Assembly (NCBI RefSeq): GCF_030867145.1
Contig: NC_134434.1
Span: 5,208,001 to 5,272,000, forward strand
Length of the DNA stretch: 64,000 nt
Source of the DNA: Opisthocomus hoazin
Lineage: Eukaryota > Chordata > Aves > Opisthocomiformes > Opisthocomidae
Reading direction: 5' to 3'
Positions within the stretch are counted from its first letter, which is position 1. Each line of letters opens with the position of its first letter. A model generated the notes under the pieces. The model was not told the DNA's origin, made no database searches, and saw nothing but the letters and a program-made list of their open reading frames with translations. The translations under genes and the position numbers were made by a program. Positions 25,313-36,300 of this stretch are shown here, piece after piece.

Positions 25313-27298
25313 CACGCTCATCTTGCACTGCAGATGAGCAGCCCTCTGCCAAGGGGGTGGTTCCCTGACACCCCGCATTAATTCTCCAGACAGACTAATA
25401 ATAAGGTTTATTATTAAATAATGAGGCATGGACACATCATTATCAGGTAATCATTTCTTACAAAATAGGATTTCCATTCCAGTGCGGTGTCTCAAGCACT
25501 TTTCCCCAGGCGATCTCCCAGTGCTTCGTGCAGGGGTCAGTGTCATTGCACCCTGCATGTGGGTGGGGAAACTGAGGCACAGGGTGGGGGAGTGCAGTAA
25601 CAGCATCACAGGGAGAAGCTGGGCAGTCGGCAGCACAGTCAGGGCACTATGCCCTGGTCATAACCCCAGAGGAAGGGGTGGGATGCCATCAGCTCCTCTG
25701 CCCTAGACTGCTCACCCCTTTCCAACCCCAAGCAGTTCTTATTTGTTCCCCTGAAATGTTCTGGCTGATCTCAAAGCTGCCTTGGTGGCACTGCTGGCTG
25801 CGTTTGTCCTACCTGATGCTCAGCCATGCAGAAGGAACCTTCCTTCAGGGGCATGGAAACCGTTCACTAGCTCTCATCCCCTCCGTCACCTCCTGCGGGC
25901 AATGGCGATGGCAAGGGACGCCCTGCTCCTGCGCCTGCTCACGAACATGTTGGGGCACCCGTGAAGGTGTCGTGGCCCTCAGGGCACATTCCTGAGTGAC
26001 GGGGCTGTGAGCAGCACCCACGGGGACAGGGACTGGGTCAGGAGGACAAAGGTGGTGGTGAAGGTGCAGGCGCTGCGTTGGGGTCCAGAGCCGGGCAAAA
26101 TGCAATGGGGGGCCCCAGAACCACCGGGCAGCTCGGGCAGGGGGGTGACCAGCTGCCCCCACTTCCCCCTGCCCTGAGAACAGGTGAGGATGGTCCCAAA
26201 CTTCAGCTGTGCATCTCAGATGTCATTTCCCCTCCCAAAGCAGGGTGGATGGGACGAGGGGCTGAGACTCCCCTAGGTGGGACTGGTCCCAAAGAGAGCA
26301 AAGCTGGGAGCTGCGTGGGGCTAAGCGGTGCCTAACCTATTTGGCATGGGTGAAAACGAGCTGCCAGACGTTAAACCTCAGGAGCTAGACACAGGGACGA
26401 GGAAACATCACCCTGCCAAGGCACAGGGCTCTAGCAAGGAGAGCAGGGTAGGATCCCAAATCTGCACCCTTACACAGTTGAGACCTTTGGCTTAGCTCCC
26501 AGCCCCACGCACCGCTGCCTGTCTCTGGCTGCCCGGGGCAGGAGGGGTGGCCTGTGACACGGGGAGGATGGCCACAACCCCGGGGAGCTCCAAGAGAGAG
26601 GTGAGGGAGGGCAAAGCTGGGACTGCCTGGGGAATGAGCTGGTGTCCATTCTCACCCCGTCACTCCGCAGGGAGGGGAGCACTGGCTGACGGGAGGAGAA
26701 GGGGAGCTCGTGGAGGCTGGGGTCGATCTCGCCGTCCTCTGGGTTCCCTGCGCTTGTTACCCGGTAGCCAGAGGCTCACAACTTTGGGATGAGTTTCTAC
26801 TCCAGGGTGGCTGCACAATGTACCTTGATGACCTTGACAGACAGCCAGGAGCCTGGGGACCTCCAAAAGCCCCGAAGCCTGGCAGCATGATCCTCCAATG
26901 CACAAAGCCTTTCGCTGTCCACGGGGTCTGGGTTCCTGGGTGCCTCGGTCACAGCCCACCAGGAGCTGGGATGGAGGGGAGGGACCAGCACAGCCCCAAC
27001 ACTCCCTACACACACTGTCACAGGGTGCAGGAGGAGCAACCACACTCTCTGCTAAGACACTGGAGGAACCCAGTAGCAGGGTTTGACCTGCCACTTTTTA
27101 ACTAAAAGAGGCAGAAAATGTCAGCGATGACACTGTGAGCACCTGGACATCTGCAGAAAGGTCTGACAGTCCATTCAGTCCCTGGCACCTGGAGCTGTTT
27201 GTGGACTTTATCATGGCATATTTGAAGAGAGGTCCCAGCCCTAGCTCTGTCCCAGCATCAGTGACACCTCGCCAGTACCTGAGCTGATCCCTTCCCCA
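25313..27298. other. RNF222 3' flank, possibly including its 3' UTR
   Basis: No separate gene is recognised. The first canonical poly(A) signal on minus downstream of RNF222 is AATAAA at 25407-25412 (TTTATT on plus), about 1.9 kb past the stop codon and just before the CR1 copy. If used, the RNF222 3' UTR would fill most of this interval. That is a guess from the signal alone. Confidence 0.35.
25562..25640 (-). mobile_element. Diverged MIR-like SINE fragment
   Basis: GGGGAAACTGAGGCACAGGG followed by a diverged 'taacagcatcacaggg' matches, in order, the reverse complement of the conserved MIR region (gaggaaactgaggcacagag...gtcacacag). It is ancient and non-coding. Confidence 0.5.
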
Positions 27299-27964
27299 CT
27301 ACGAGTCCCTCTTCACCAGCAGCAGCCAAGGGAGCACAGCTGCCAGCATGGCCACAGTCAAGATGAGGAGGATGGCGAGGGCGATGGGTGACTGGCAGCA
27401 TTTCAGCCCCAGGGCCGAGCTGGATGACACTGTGCTCTGTGTTTCTGCTCTGCTTCTCCTCCCCAGGGAGCCGCAGTCCGCGTCCATCAGTGGCATCCCA
27501 TGGTCACTGATGACAAAGATGTGGGGTTCCCGTGCCATCTCTCCCGGGACCCCCTGTGAGTCCTTGGGGCTGTTCACCGCGCTGCAGCACCGGTCAAAGC
27601 TCTGCACTGGCATCACAAAATGGCTGGGCACCACCAAGGTGTTGCTGGCCTCTGTTTTGGTTAGATGGGACAAGGAGGAAGGTGATAGAGGCATCTCCAA
27701 TGTCCAGGAGTTGGTGCTTGCCTTGGGTGGCCATAAAGCCTTCTTCTTGCTGAGGAAAGTCACGTAGCGGCAGACGGGGCAGATGATGCTGCTCTGGACC
27801 TGGCCATCTAGCTGGGCAGAGAGCAGGCACTTCACCAGGCAGTCGTGGCAGAAGGTGTGCCCACAGCTGAGCTTGCGGTTCGTGGCTTCCAGCGGGTGAA
27901 ACTTCTCGTAGCACACAGGGCACTCGGCCAGGGAACCCTCCTTGTTGGATGAGGTCTCAGACAT
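27299..27964 (-). CDS. RNF222: RING finger protein 222, tail-anchored predicted E3 ubiquitin ligase
   Basis: A complete single-exon coding region for 221 residues. Near the N-terminus is a C3HC4 RING domain whose zinc ligands are C15, C18, C34, H36, C39, C42, C62 and C65, set in CPVCYEKF, CGHTFCHDC and CPVCRY motifs. A low-complexity linker follows, with a FVISDHGMPL motif near 150-165. A hydrophobic span at about 193-217 (SPIALAILLILTV...PWLLLV), followed by a short KRDS tail, implies a C-terminal membrane anchor with the RING in the cytosol. RING domains recruit E2 enzymes for ubiquitin transfer; substrates of RNF222 are not known. The start at 27964 is the first ATG after a good splice acceptor (exon begins at 27995), and MSE... 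matches the family start. It is transcribed away from NDEL1, as in human 17p13.1. No disruption is seen. Confidence 0.93.
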   Translation of the reverse strand: MSETSSNKEGSLAECPVCYEKFHPLEATNRKLSCGHTFCHDCLVKCLLSAQLDGQVQSSIICPVCRYVTFLSKKKALWPPKASTNSWTLEMPLSPSSLSHLTKTEASNTLVVPSHFVMPVQSFDRCCSAVNSPKDSQGVPGEMAREPHIFVISDHGMPLMDADCGSLGRRSRAETQSTVSSSSALGLKCCQSPIALAILLILTVAMLAAVLPWLLLVKRDS

Positions 27965-29299
27965 CCCTGCTTTGATGGCCACTGGCACTCCCCAGCTGTG
28001 AGGAAGAGGTGTGATGGGTTAATAAGGGTCACAGCTGCAACGATTAACGTGATCCATCTCTTCAACTCTCCTCCTACTCCCTGTTCTCTTGCCTTTTCCC
28101 TCTTGACCTTAACAGATTGGGTGGATGGCTACTAGGCATGGTCTCAACAACGCAGGGCATTTTCAGGAGCATTAAGACTCTCAGTGCAGCCCTTGGGGCA
28201 AGAAAGAGATGATGGGAGGACCTTAGCTCCAGAGCCACTGGAGGCAACAATCTCTGGCTGCAAAATCACACAAAGGCATGAGCCCCTGGATGGAGCTGTG
28301 TCTCCCTGCCCAGGGCCTGGTACAGATAAAGCAGTTTCAGTTTGTGTGCACGAGTGCCTCTGTGCTCTGCTGCCAGCTCCAGCTACGCGGGAGGTGGGAA
28401 CTCCCATCCCACAAAGGAACCTGCCAAGGAAAGGGAGATGCTCCCATTCCAGGGGACTCAGAGGGGCTGAGAGGAGCAGGGGAGGTCAGGTCAGTGGGGC
28501 GGGCAGGAGCAGGGGATGGACAGGGATGGAGAGGGAGCGTGCCATCCTCAGGGGAGGCAGTGACCACCCATGCCAGGCTCCTTGTAGGCAGCTGGAGGAT
28601 GAGCCATTCTGCTGACCAGCCCACCACCATCTCCAGGTCTTGCTCCTCAGACAAGAGCATGGTGCGGGCAGCGAGCCTCAGAAGCTGGCGTCTCCTGTTA
28701 GTCAGAGCGGGCAGGGCAGAGCCCAGCCGACTCGCCTGGCCCCCACCCTGGCCCGAGGTGTGAGGGCAAGCGCGCGGCTGCTGTGATCCCCAGACCTGCA
28801 TCTGGGCTGGGTCTGAAGTTCTCCCATGCATTTCCCAGGGCAGGTAGAATTCATGTGGTGGCTTCAGGGAAGGGAGAAGAGAGAAGGGAGAAGGGGCAGG
28901 GGAGAAGGGGTGCTCAGCTCAGCTCCCTTCTCTTAGACTAGTTCAGGAGCTGGAGTTTCATAAAACTGGCAGGTTTTCCAGATCTTCCACCATTTTCAGA
29001 CCCAACTCAACTTGCACCCCTTTTCTCAAGCATGATTTCACTCATGGGCATCCTCACAGTCATTTCTGGAGGTCTTGCCATCCCTTCCTTGGCTTCCCTT
29101 CTCTTGCGTGGCAGCCATCCCCTACACCAGGATGGCCACACAAATGCAAAAAAAACATCCCTTCCCCATGCAAGAGAAGCAAAATTCAGGCTCCTGCTCT
29201 GGTTTAGGGGGGATCCGGGACTCGATGCTCCCTTAGATTGCTGCAGAAGGAGACCCTAACCCCACGCCCCAGCTCCTCCATGCCCCAAAGCCCCCTTAC
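27965..29299 (-). other. RNF222: RNF222 5' UTR end and probable first intron
   Basis: On minus, the coding exon begins at 27995 after a clean pyrimidine-rich acceptor (cctcttcctcacag). A matching donor (GCAG followed by GTAAGG) has its intron start at 29299. This gives an intron of 1,304 bp and 31 nt of 5' UTR before the ATG. The pairing is inferred from splice signals. Confidence 0.5.
28867..28911 (+). repeat. Polypurine tract inside the RNF222 intron
   Basis: About 45 bp of almost uninterrupted G/A, with a single C at 28897 and a T near its end, made of GGGAGAA-type units. Such mirror-like polypurine tracts can form triplex (H-) DNA. Confidence 0.85.
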
Positions 29300-29390
29300 C
29301 TGCTGCAGAGCTCCAGGACAGGGGACCCTCCATGCACTCCACCGCTGTCCCCAGGAGCGGGGCTGGCCGTGCCCCAGCCCCAGCAGCGAG
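29300..29390 (-). other. RNF222: Probable non-coding first exon of RNF222
   Basis: Bounded at its 3' end by the GCAG/GTAAGG donor on minus, and at its 5' end by the position expected about 30 bp downstream of the TATA element at 29418-29425. The upstream boundary is therefore approximate. It contains no ATG-initiated frame that joins RNF222. Confidence 0.4.
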
Positions 29391-29417
29391 CACCAGGCAG
29401 GGACAGGACCAGGACGC

Positions 29418-29425
29418 CTATATAA
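29418..29425 (-). promoter_or_regulatory. TATA element, probable RNF222 promoter
   Basis: CTATATAA on plus reads TTATATAG on minus, so a TATA-like element exists in both directions. On minus it sits about 30 bp before the proposed RNF222 exon 1 and about 120 bp before its donor. A TATA promoter without a CpG island would fit tissue-restricted expression. Confidence 0.4.
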
Positions 29426-32400
29426 CACAGAGGTGTTGGCTGCGTGTTTCATGCGGGCACATTGCGCAAAAGCTGGAGCAGGGACAGGGACAGCTCCCGG
29501 GGAGTGAATGCAGAGGAACTCGTTTGGGTTTTAAAGGCCTGATGTTCACCTGGTTGGCCAGGGAGTGGGTGAGGAACCGGCGTCAGGCATCAGAGGGCAG
29601 GGACAGCAGGCATGGTCCTGCCTGCTTTCCCTCATGTAATGGGAAGATGTAGCTGGGTCCATCCCTGGGGTCAAACCCCAACAGAACTGGTGCTAAAGGG
29701 GATGCTGGGACCCCAAAACCCTTCTGCTGCTGCAAAGCAGGGTGAGATGCAGCATCCTGCACCAGGGCTGGGCTCCTGCCAAACACTTCTCACCTCCACC
29801 CTCCTCAACTCCCATCCCTTGCCCTGGCAACATCTTTGTCCCTGTGTCCCCTGCTCTCCTCATCCCTCAAATGCTCATCACTCCAGCGCTACACTCACCA
29901 TCCTACACTGCTGGATGCTCACCCAAGCCCCGGTGTGGCACTGTATAGCCCAAGAAATACACTTGAGCAGGCTCGAGGATCATTGTCACCTTGCACCTGA
30001 TCTGGGGGCATTTCCAGCATCTCTAGCAACGATGGTCCAGGTAGCAGCAGGAGCTCTGTGGGCTCAGGGAAGGCAGAAGCCCTGTGCTTGGCCATCTCAG
30101 CAGCTACAGGTGGCTCGTGAGTCAATTTTTGGCCACGTGAGGGCTGGAAAACCACACAGAGAAGGTTCCCTGTGGCCTTACCCAAGTCCCAGGGTGCTGC
30201 CCATCCGTCATTTGACCCCCAGGCAAGAAGCTGAGAGTCATCTTCCCTACAAAGCCTTACAAAATCTGCCATCAGGGTAGATCACTCCTGCTTCAATCTC
30301 AACTCTTTCCAGACACCTCTTCCACTTCCCAGCAAGGCCAGTGGTCACAAGGCTGCCATCCCATGCTCAGGCTTGCTGAGCAGCTCCACAGGGACCTGGG
30401 CACCACTTGCCACATCCAGAGGAGGTCCCCAGAGCAGGTGTGGTGACCACAAGGCACCATGTTTGCACACCTTCCCCAATTCTGGCTGTGGCAGCGCATC
30501 CACAGGACTTGAATTTGCACCAGTAAGGGGACAGAATACCCTGAAAAGCCTGGGGTGTCCATCATGGACAGCCTTCAGGAGGAACTTGGATATAAGGGGG
30601 AGTCTTGCCTTGGGGCAGAGAGATGCTCTGCGCAAGCATTCCCAGCCCTGTGCTCCTCCAGCCTCAAGAAGATGCCCAGGGCTCTGCAGGATCTATGGGG
30701 CAGGCAGAAGGGGAGATGCACCCCTGGTACCCAAAACCCAGTGAGATGGCCCCTGGAGTCTCTCCGTGGGCAGGAGGGGTAGTTTCACGTGGCCAGGTGC
30801 CACGGCAGGGTGCAGGGCTGCAGGCGTGGGCAGCAGTATCAGTCGCTCACGGGTGCAGCGGTTGCAGTGGTTACAACACAGGGCTGGTTTCTGGAAGGAG
30901 AAGGGTGGCTGCAGCCCCGCCAGGACACCCCATGTGCTGGGGCAGCTTTCAGAACGCATCTTCTTCTGCAGAGAGCAGAGGGCACCCACGGGTGGGAGGT
31001 TTGCGCCCCAGCGGAAACCCCTTGAGCCATGAAGCCCTGTCCCTCACTGGAAGGAGACCCAGAGCATGTCAACACCTTCCACACCTCTGCTTAGGATTGA
31101 GGACCAAGCCACTCCACTTGTTATCCCAGTTTTCTTGGGATGGTCAGAAACTGAGGCTGAAACCTCTCCAGACAGATTATACAGTCACCCCTGGGGTAGG
31201 CGTCCCTATCTCCTGGCCCCTCCTTGAAGCTCCTGGAGGTTCCAGGGCTGCTTTGGACCTACTGAGATCGTCAGCGCTGAACAAGTGATCTGGGCCAGTG
31301 AGAGCAGATCTGGGGCAGCCGAGCACCTCCCTAGCTTCAGTTTGCTCTCTACTAGCACCGAGGTGGGGTGGAAATTCCTGTTTCCCATACTTTGAATGCT
31401 CTCTGCTGTTGGAAACTATGACCTCATGCCTCTGCACATAGGCACTGGAAAAACAAGTCTGCCTCCCTTTGCTGCTTTGACCACACCAAAACCAAAGGGA
31501 TTTTGGCATATCATGGCCCTGGCTCTGTCAGCAGTTTCATTCTCTCCCTGGCACGGCTTTTCTCGGTACCTTTGCCCCACTTTCATGTGTGGTAGCATCT
31601 TCCCTGAGGACAGGACTGAGTCTGCCAGTGCCTGAAGGACAAGAAACCAGGTTCAGGGGCAAAGCGAGTCCTGAAATGCTGCCTGTGTTTTTTTCTCGGG
31701 CTTGAAGAAGTGAAGCACTCGGCCAGTGTTAGAGCCCCCTCCAACCCAATGCAGGGCCAAGAGCTCCAGGATCCTTTTATCCAAGCAAGAAGGTGGCACC
31801 AGGCTCAGCTCCTCTCCAGGGACCACGGCTGAGACCTTCCATGTTCTGGCTTCCGTGGATTCCAGTGAACAAGGCACTTTTCTGACCCAGAGCAGGACAC
31901 AGCCCTCGCTGCAGGGTTGGGGTGGCCAGGCTCCCTTCCCTGAAATCGCAGCGGCGTTTGGGCAGAGATTTGCAGGTTTTGGCAAGGACAAGAGGCTGCT
32001 GCAGAGACAGCCCTTGTCTTCCACAGCATCACCCAAACGTGAGGCTTTACAGAAATTTCTGCTCAATCCTTTCTCCTCCCACCTCTTCCCAGCCTCAGCT
32101 CAAACACAGCAAGCTGTTGGCATTGGTGGGAATGGGGTGAAGGAAGGGGGAGGCAAAGTAAATCCACGTTTGATCCCAGCCCGGGGAGATATTCCTGGGT
32201 GGGGAAGAAGCTTAATGAAGCAAAATTACTTTCCCAAGGCTGCACTGTGCTGGTGGAGGGTCCAAGGGTCCTGGCCCCTGTCTGACTTCTATCCAGTCCC
32301 ATGCTGTCAAAAAAAACTCATATAGCTGGAAAATATGGACGAGCTCAGGGGCACCCAAGGTCCTTGGGTGCCCCTGAGCTCGCCCGTCTTTTCCCACGCT

Positions 32401-35400
32401 TGCTCTTCTTGAATTCAGAGTGGGAGAATCAGTGTCTTTTCCTTCTGGGTGTCTCCATTTCGCCCATCAGACACCTGGCAGGATGGAGACCCACCACCAG
32501 GATGCCAATTTAGCCAAGATGGCCCAAAATATATAACAGAAGCTCTTCTTTTAGCTTTTTCCTTGGTACTTTTTGCCGTGCCCAGGAGGTGGTGCTCTGG
32601 GATGTGATTTGGGCACTCTAAAGAAAACAAAAATCCAGGGTGCATTGAAAAAAAGCCCTGAGCCTGCCTCTCCAGGGATGCCAAGGTCTGGAGCTGGTGG
32701 TCCCCACCAGCTGGGATGCTGCCTCTTCCCCACCAGAATGATGGGGTCTGCTCATCCTCTTGCCAATCAGAAATTTAGGGCCAGCCATTTGATGGGACGA
32801 AAATTTATCAAACACCAAGGAATAGCTGGGAATGTCCCCAAACCCTTCTCTGTTTTCCTGCCAGACGCTGCGGGCTTTGCAAAGGGACCTACATGATACC
32901 TGAGCATCACTGCTCCGACCTGCCCCTGCCTCCCTGCTGCTGGCAACAAACCATCCCGGGAACGACCCCGAACCTGGCGTTAGCCCTCGGAGCCCTGTTC
33001 TAACACCAAATATTGGGGATTTGTCCCATCCAGTCCATGCAAAGCCACACAGTCCCACGGTGCGTGGGGTTTTCCCATGCCTGGGAGGGCAACTGCAGTC
33101 TCTAGGGGCTCCTACAACACTTCTTTCCCCGCCCCAGAGATGCCCTCCACCAAGCAGAGGGTCAGCTCGCCGCAGGAGCTGCCTCGAGTGAGTCTGGGGG
33201 CAGCCCAAACGCAATCACCTGAGGTCATGAGCAAGACCGGGGCTGCACGACCCCCCCTGGATGTGGTCGTAAGACCCGGCCCACGTCCTCCTCCTCTGGC
33301 CCAGGGCTGGCTCCCCAGGTGCCTCCCCATCTCCCTGGCCCTGTCCCGTCTCACATCCCACCCTGGCCTCTCCACGGTGCTGGGTAACAGCAGGAGGGAC
33401 TTGCCACGATGGTGATCCGTGGCATCATGTGCGTAATGGAGAAACAATACGGCTTTGAAGCGAGTGGGCAGATGCTCAAGGGAGAAGAAGACCTCTATTC
33501 AGCAGCAGCAGCCGGGGCGGGCAGCTGCCTGCTTGCCTGCTCAGACCCCCGCGCTGCCAGGGCTGTGCTCAGCCAGGGCTCACTTTGGGGGTCCTGCCAG
33601 CCTTCCCGGGCACAGGGCCCACACGGGAAGCAGCATATCAAAACTCAGGAGGGATCCATCATCAAATTCTACCTTCAAACATGGCCACACAACGGCAAGT
33701 TGTCCCCTTGCTTGTCCCCCCGCCCTGGTGCCCACACCAGCCCCTTTGGGGAAGCACACAAACCAGATGTAGACCCACCATGGTCCCTGTGACCCGTCTC
33801 TGCCACGCCATGAGCTGTGCCATCCCAGGGACGTTTTGTCACCAGTGTCCCCAGCAGCAGAGGGTATTGCCTGACTCTTTTACACAATCCCCTCTGGCTG
33901 CCTTTTTACCAGGCAGCTCCCTCGAGCCTTATTCTGGGGCTACAGCACAAAAACCCTGCAATGTCAGGAGAAAAGGCCACTGGGGTTAGGGATTAGGGGC
34001 CCTTTACCAAAATGGGATGCTCCCCGTGGTTTGGCTGCCAGGTTGTGTTGCAGTTTGGGTTTTTCCTCCAAGCCTGGCTCCTGGAGGGCTGAGATTGTAG
34101 AGGTGTTAACGGGACAAGCACCGGTCAGCTTCTAGCCCTGCAACAACACACATCCTGGAGCAGCACACAAAGGAAAGGCTCAATAAAAGGAGCACTAAAT
34201 ATTCAGTTTGGGTCCATTTAATGATTTTTCTCAGGTGTTATGGCCACACAGTCAGCGTGGTGCTGTGAGTGGAGAGTTTGCAGGTAGAGCTGCTTCACCA
34301 CCCAGCATCGCTCTGTGGGTCGCCAGCCAGAAACGCAAGTGGGCTATGGAGTGGAGGATCCTCAGCACAAAGTGCATCTGCCCACGCACGATGGTGGGAG
34401 GCAGAAGGGCTGTCCTCCTATTCCCACCATCCTGTGGGGTCTGTGCTCCCTATAGTCAAAATAAAGGAAAGATAACCCCAGCCCTCCCTTCCAGCTGGGC
34501 TCGGCTGGTTCCTGACAGCCTCCCAACCCACAGTGTCCTGCGGGGGACAGGGCATGTGGTGCCTTGATGCCCCCTTCCATATCCTGAGGAGGTGATGGGT
34601 CCAGCACAGAGACACGCTTCCAAGCCGGCATCAGGGCCGTGGTCACTGTTGCAGCCCCATCCCTCTGTGCAACCTCCCGAGCCCCATCCCTTCCCTCCTC
34701 CTTGCTGGGGTCACACAGACCCTCACAGGAGCCACCTCTTGTGGGCTCCAAAGAGTCATGATTCAACCCACTGGGTTAGAAGGATGAAATACTGCTGCTG
34801 CTGTTGTCAGCGTGGCACTCGGATGGGGACCGTGAGTCAGTGTGAGCAGCAAATCTTGCATGCAGACAGCAGGTCCTGCCCTGAACGCTGCCCTCGGCCA
34901 GCCGGGGAAGGAGGCACCAGGGCAGGGGGGTGAGACTGGGGCTGTTCGGAGGCAAACGCCAGTCTGGGCAGGGAAGCTGATCTTCCCCAGCACCTTCCAG
35001 TGCTGAGGCCAGCAGACTCGTGACATGGAGTCCTTGCTGTGAGCCATGCAAGGCCAAACGCTGGCTGGGCTTTTTCCAGTGGTCAGAAAACAGCTGGATC
35101 TGAGGTCACCTTTCCCAGCACAGGAGCAGCCAGGCTTGGCCAGTTCAAGCCCCACAAAGCTCTTGAAGTGCAACGGAGCTGACAGTTCTCAGACCACATC
35201 CGCAGAGGCAACGCTCCCAGCTCCAGAGCCACAACCAGATACGGATGCTGCCGCCTAGAACAGATCAGTCCCCAGCTCCTCTGGCTGTCTCCCACCCCAT
35301 CCCAGTTTCTCCTTCACCCAAAGCCTCCTCTCCCCTACAGCTGCCTGTCCTGGGGGCTGCTGCGGCCCTGGAGCCTTGCCAGGGCAGCTCAGGCACCGCT

Positions 35401-36029
35401 TCTTTTTGCCGACAAGAAAATCCTTCATAGGGCAGCTGAGAGGCTCCGCACAGCATCCAGTGATCCCCCAGCTGCTTCAGCTGGTGAAGGTGGACAGACA
35501 GCCAGGATTAGCGCTGCCAGGGTTGGGGAGACATGGGCGAGATGCCGGTGGCCTTATGTGTCCCACTAGGGATGTGTCCCTTCTCCGGCAGGGCTGCCTG
35601 GATGCTCCTGGAGACAGTAAGAGCTGCTGGTCCCAGACACTCCTCCAAGGCAGGGATTAGCAAGAAAACCCCTGCCCTTCTCCGAAAAGCAGTCTCAGTT
35701 GCTATTTCTCCCTCTTGAACCTCTGCCAACGTCTCTCCACGGTGATGCCCAGGACTACCTGCACGTTGCGGGGCCCCACATCTGGGCCAATAATTCCCAG
35801 TCCATAACTGATCCTCTGGGGACCCACACCCACCGTGCACCCCACCCCCTGGGGCTGTCCCCCCCATGGGTATCCCTCCACTATGGCATAGTCCTTGAAA
35901 ATACACAACCCATCCTGCCCCCCTGTCCCCACACTCTCCCCACGTTGAAATAACCTCCGGCAGCCGCACGCCTGGACCATGGGACAGCCCCGGCTCCTGC
36001 CCGCGCCGGGTCCCCCCGCCCCTGTGAGA
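29426..36029. other. Intergenic DNA without a recognised gene
   Basis: GC-rich sequence with many overlapping chance frames on both strands, up to 227 codons at 30605-31288, none with recognisable domains. Apart from the palindrome near 32.36 kb I see no repeat, RNA gene or coding exon. Confidence 0.5.
32328..32394. repeat. Long inverted repeat with a 1-nt spacer
   Basis: Positions 32340-32360 and 32362-32382 are exact reverse complements (21-bp arms, spacer T at 32361). The pairing continues outward through 32328-32339 and 32383-32394 with three mismatches, giving 33-bp arms. It has GAGCTC near the outer end of the perfect part and a GGGGCACCCAAGG core. It would fold into a long hairpin or cruciform. 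Confidence 0.95.
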
Positions 36030-36300
36030 GACCCCCCCCCTTCGCTCGAATCCATTACGGCTGCCTTGTCTCTCCCTGGCCTTTCAGCGGAGGGGCTTTT
36101 GCTGGCGAAACACAGACCTGGCTCAGCCGGCGGGAGACACGGCCGCATTGTGCGGCCGCTAATGCTAAGTGACTGCTCCTTTGTGCGGCTGGAAGCGCCG
36201 AGCCCTCGCCGAATGCATGGGAACAGCTCCGGCTTACAATGGGGTGCAGCCGGGAGCGACCTCAAAGCAAACATTGACTTAAAAATCAGTGTTAACCAGG
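36030..36300. promoter_or_regulatory. Candidate conserved non-coding element
   Basis: The stretch differs in texture from the surrounding GC-rich DNA. It has several TAAT/ATTA-type and AT-rich motifs (CATTACGG, GCTAATGCTAAG, CATTGACTTAAAAATCAG), CpG-containing words (GCGGCCGC, TGCGGCTGG) and few simple repeats. It lies between RNF222 and NDEL1, as an enhancer might. It is inferred by appearance only; no alignment was possible. Confidence 0.25.

Noticed and set aside
27348-27767. 139-codon plus-strand frame and other frames over RNF222
   Set aside because: Shadows of the RNF222 coding sequence; the minus-strand frame has the complete RING and membrane anchor.
27965-27988. Longer RNF222 start adding eight residues
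   Set aside because: The upstream start codon would be GTG, and the family start MSE... matches the ATG at 27964.
32328-32394. Palindrome as a microRNA precursor
   Set aside because: The loop is a single base and pairing is perfect at the centre, unlike a normal Drosha/Dicer substrate.
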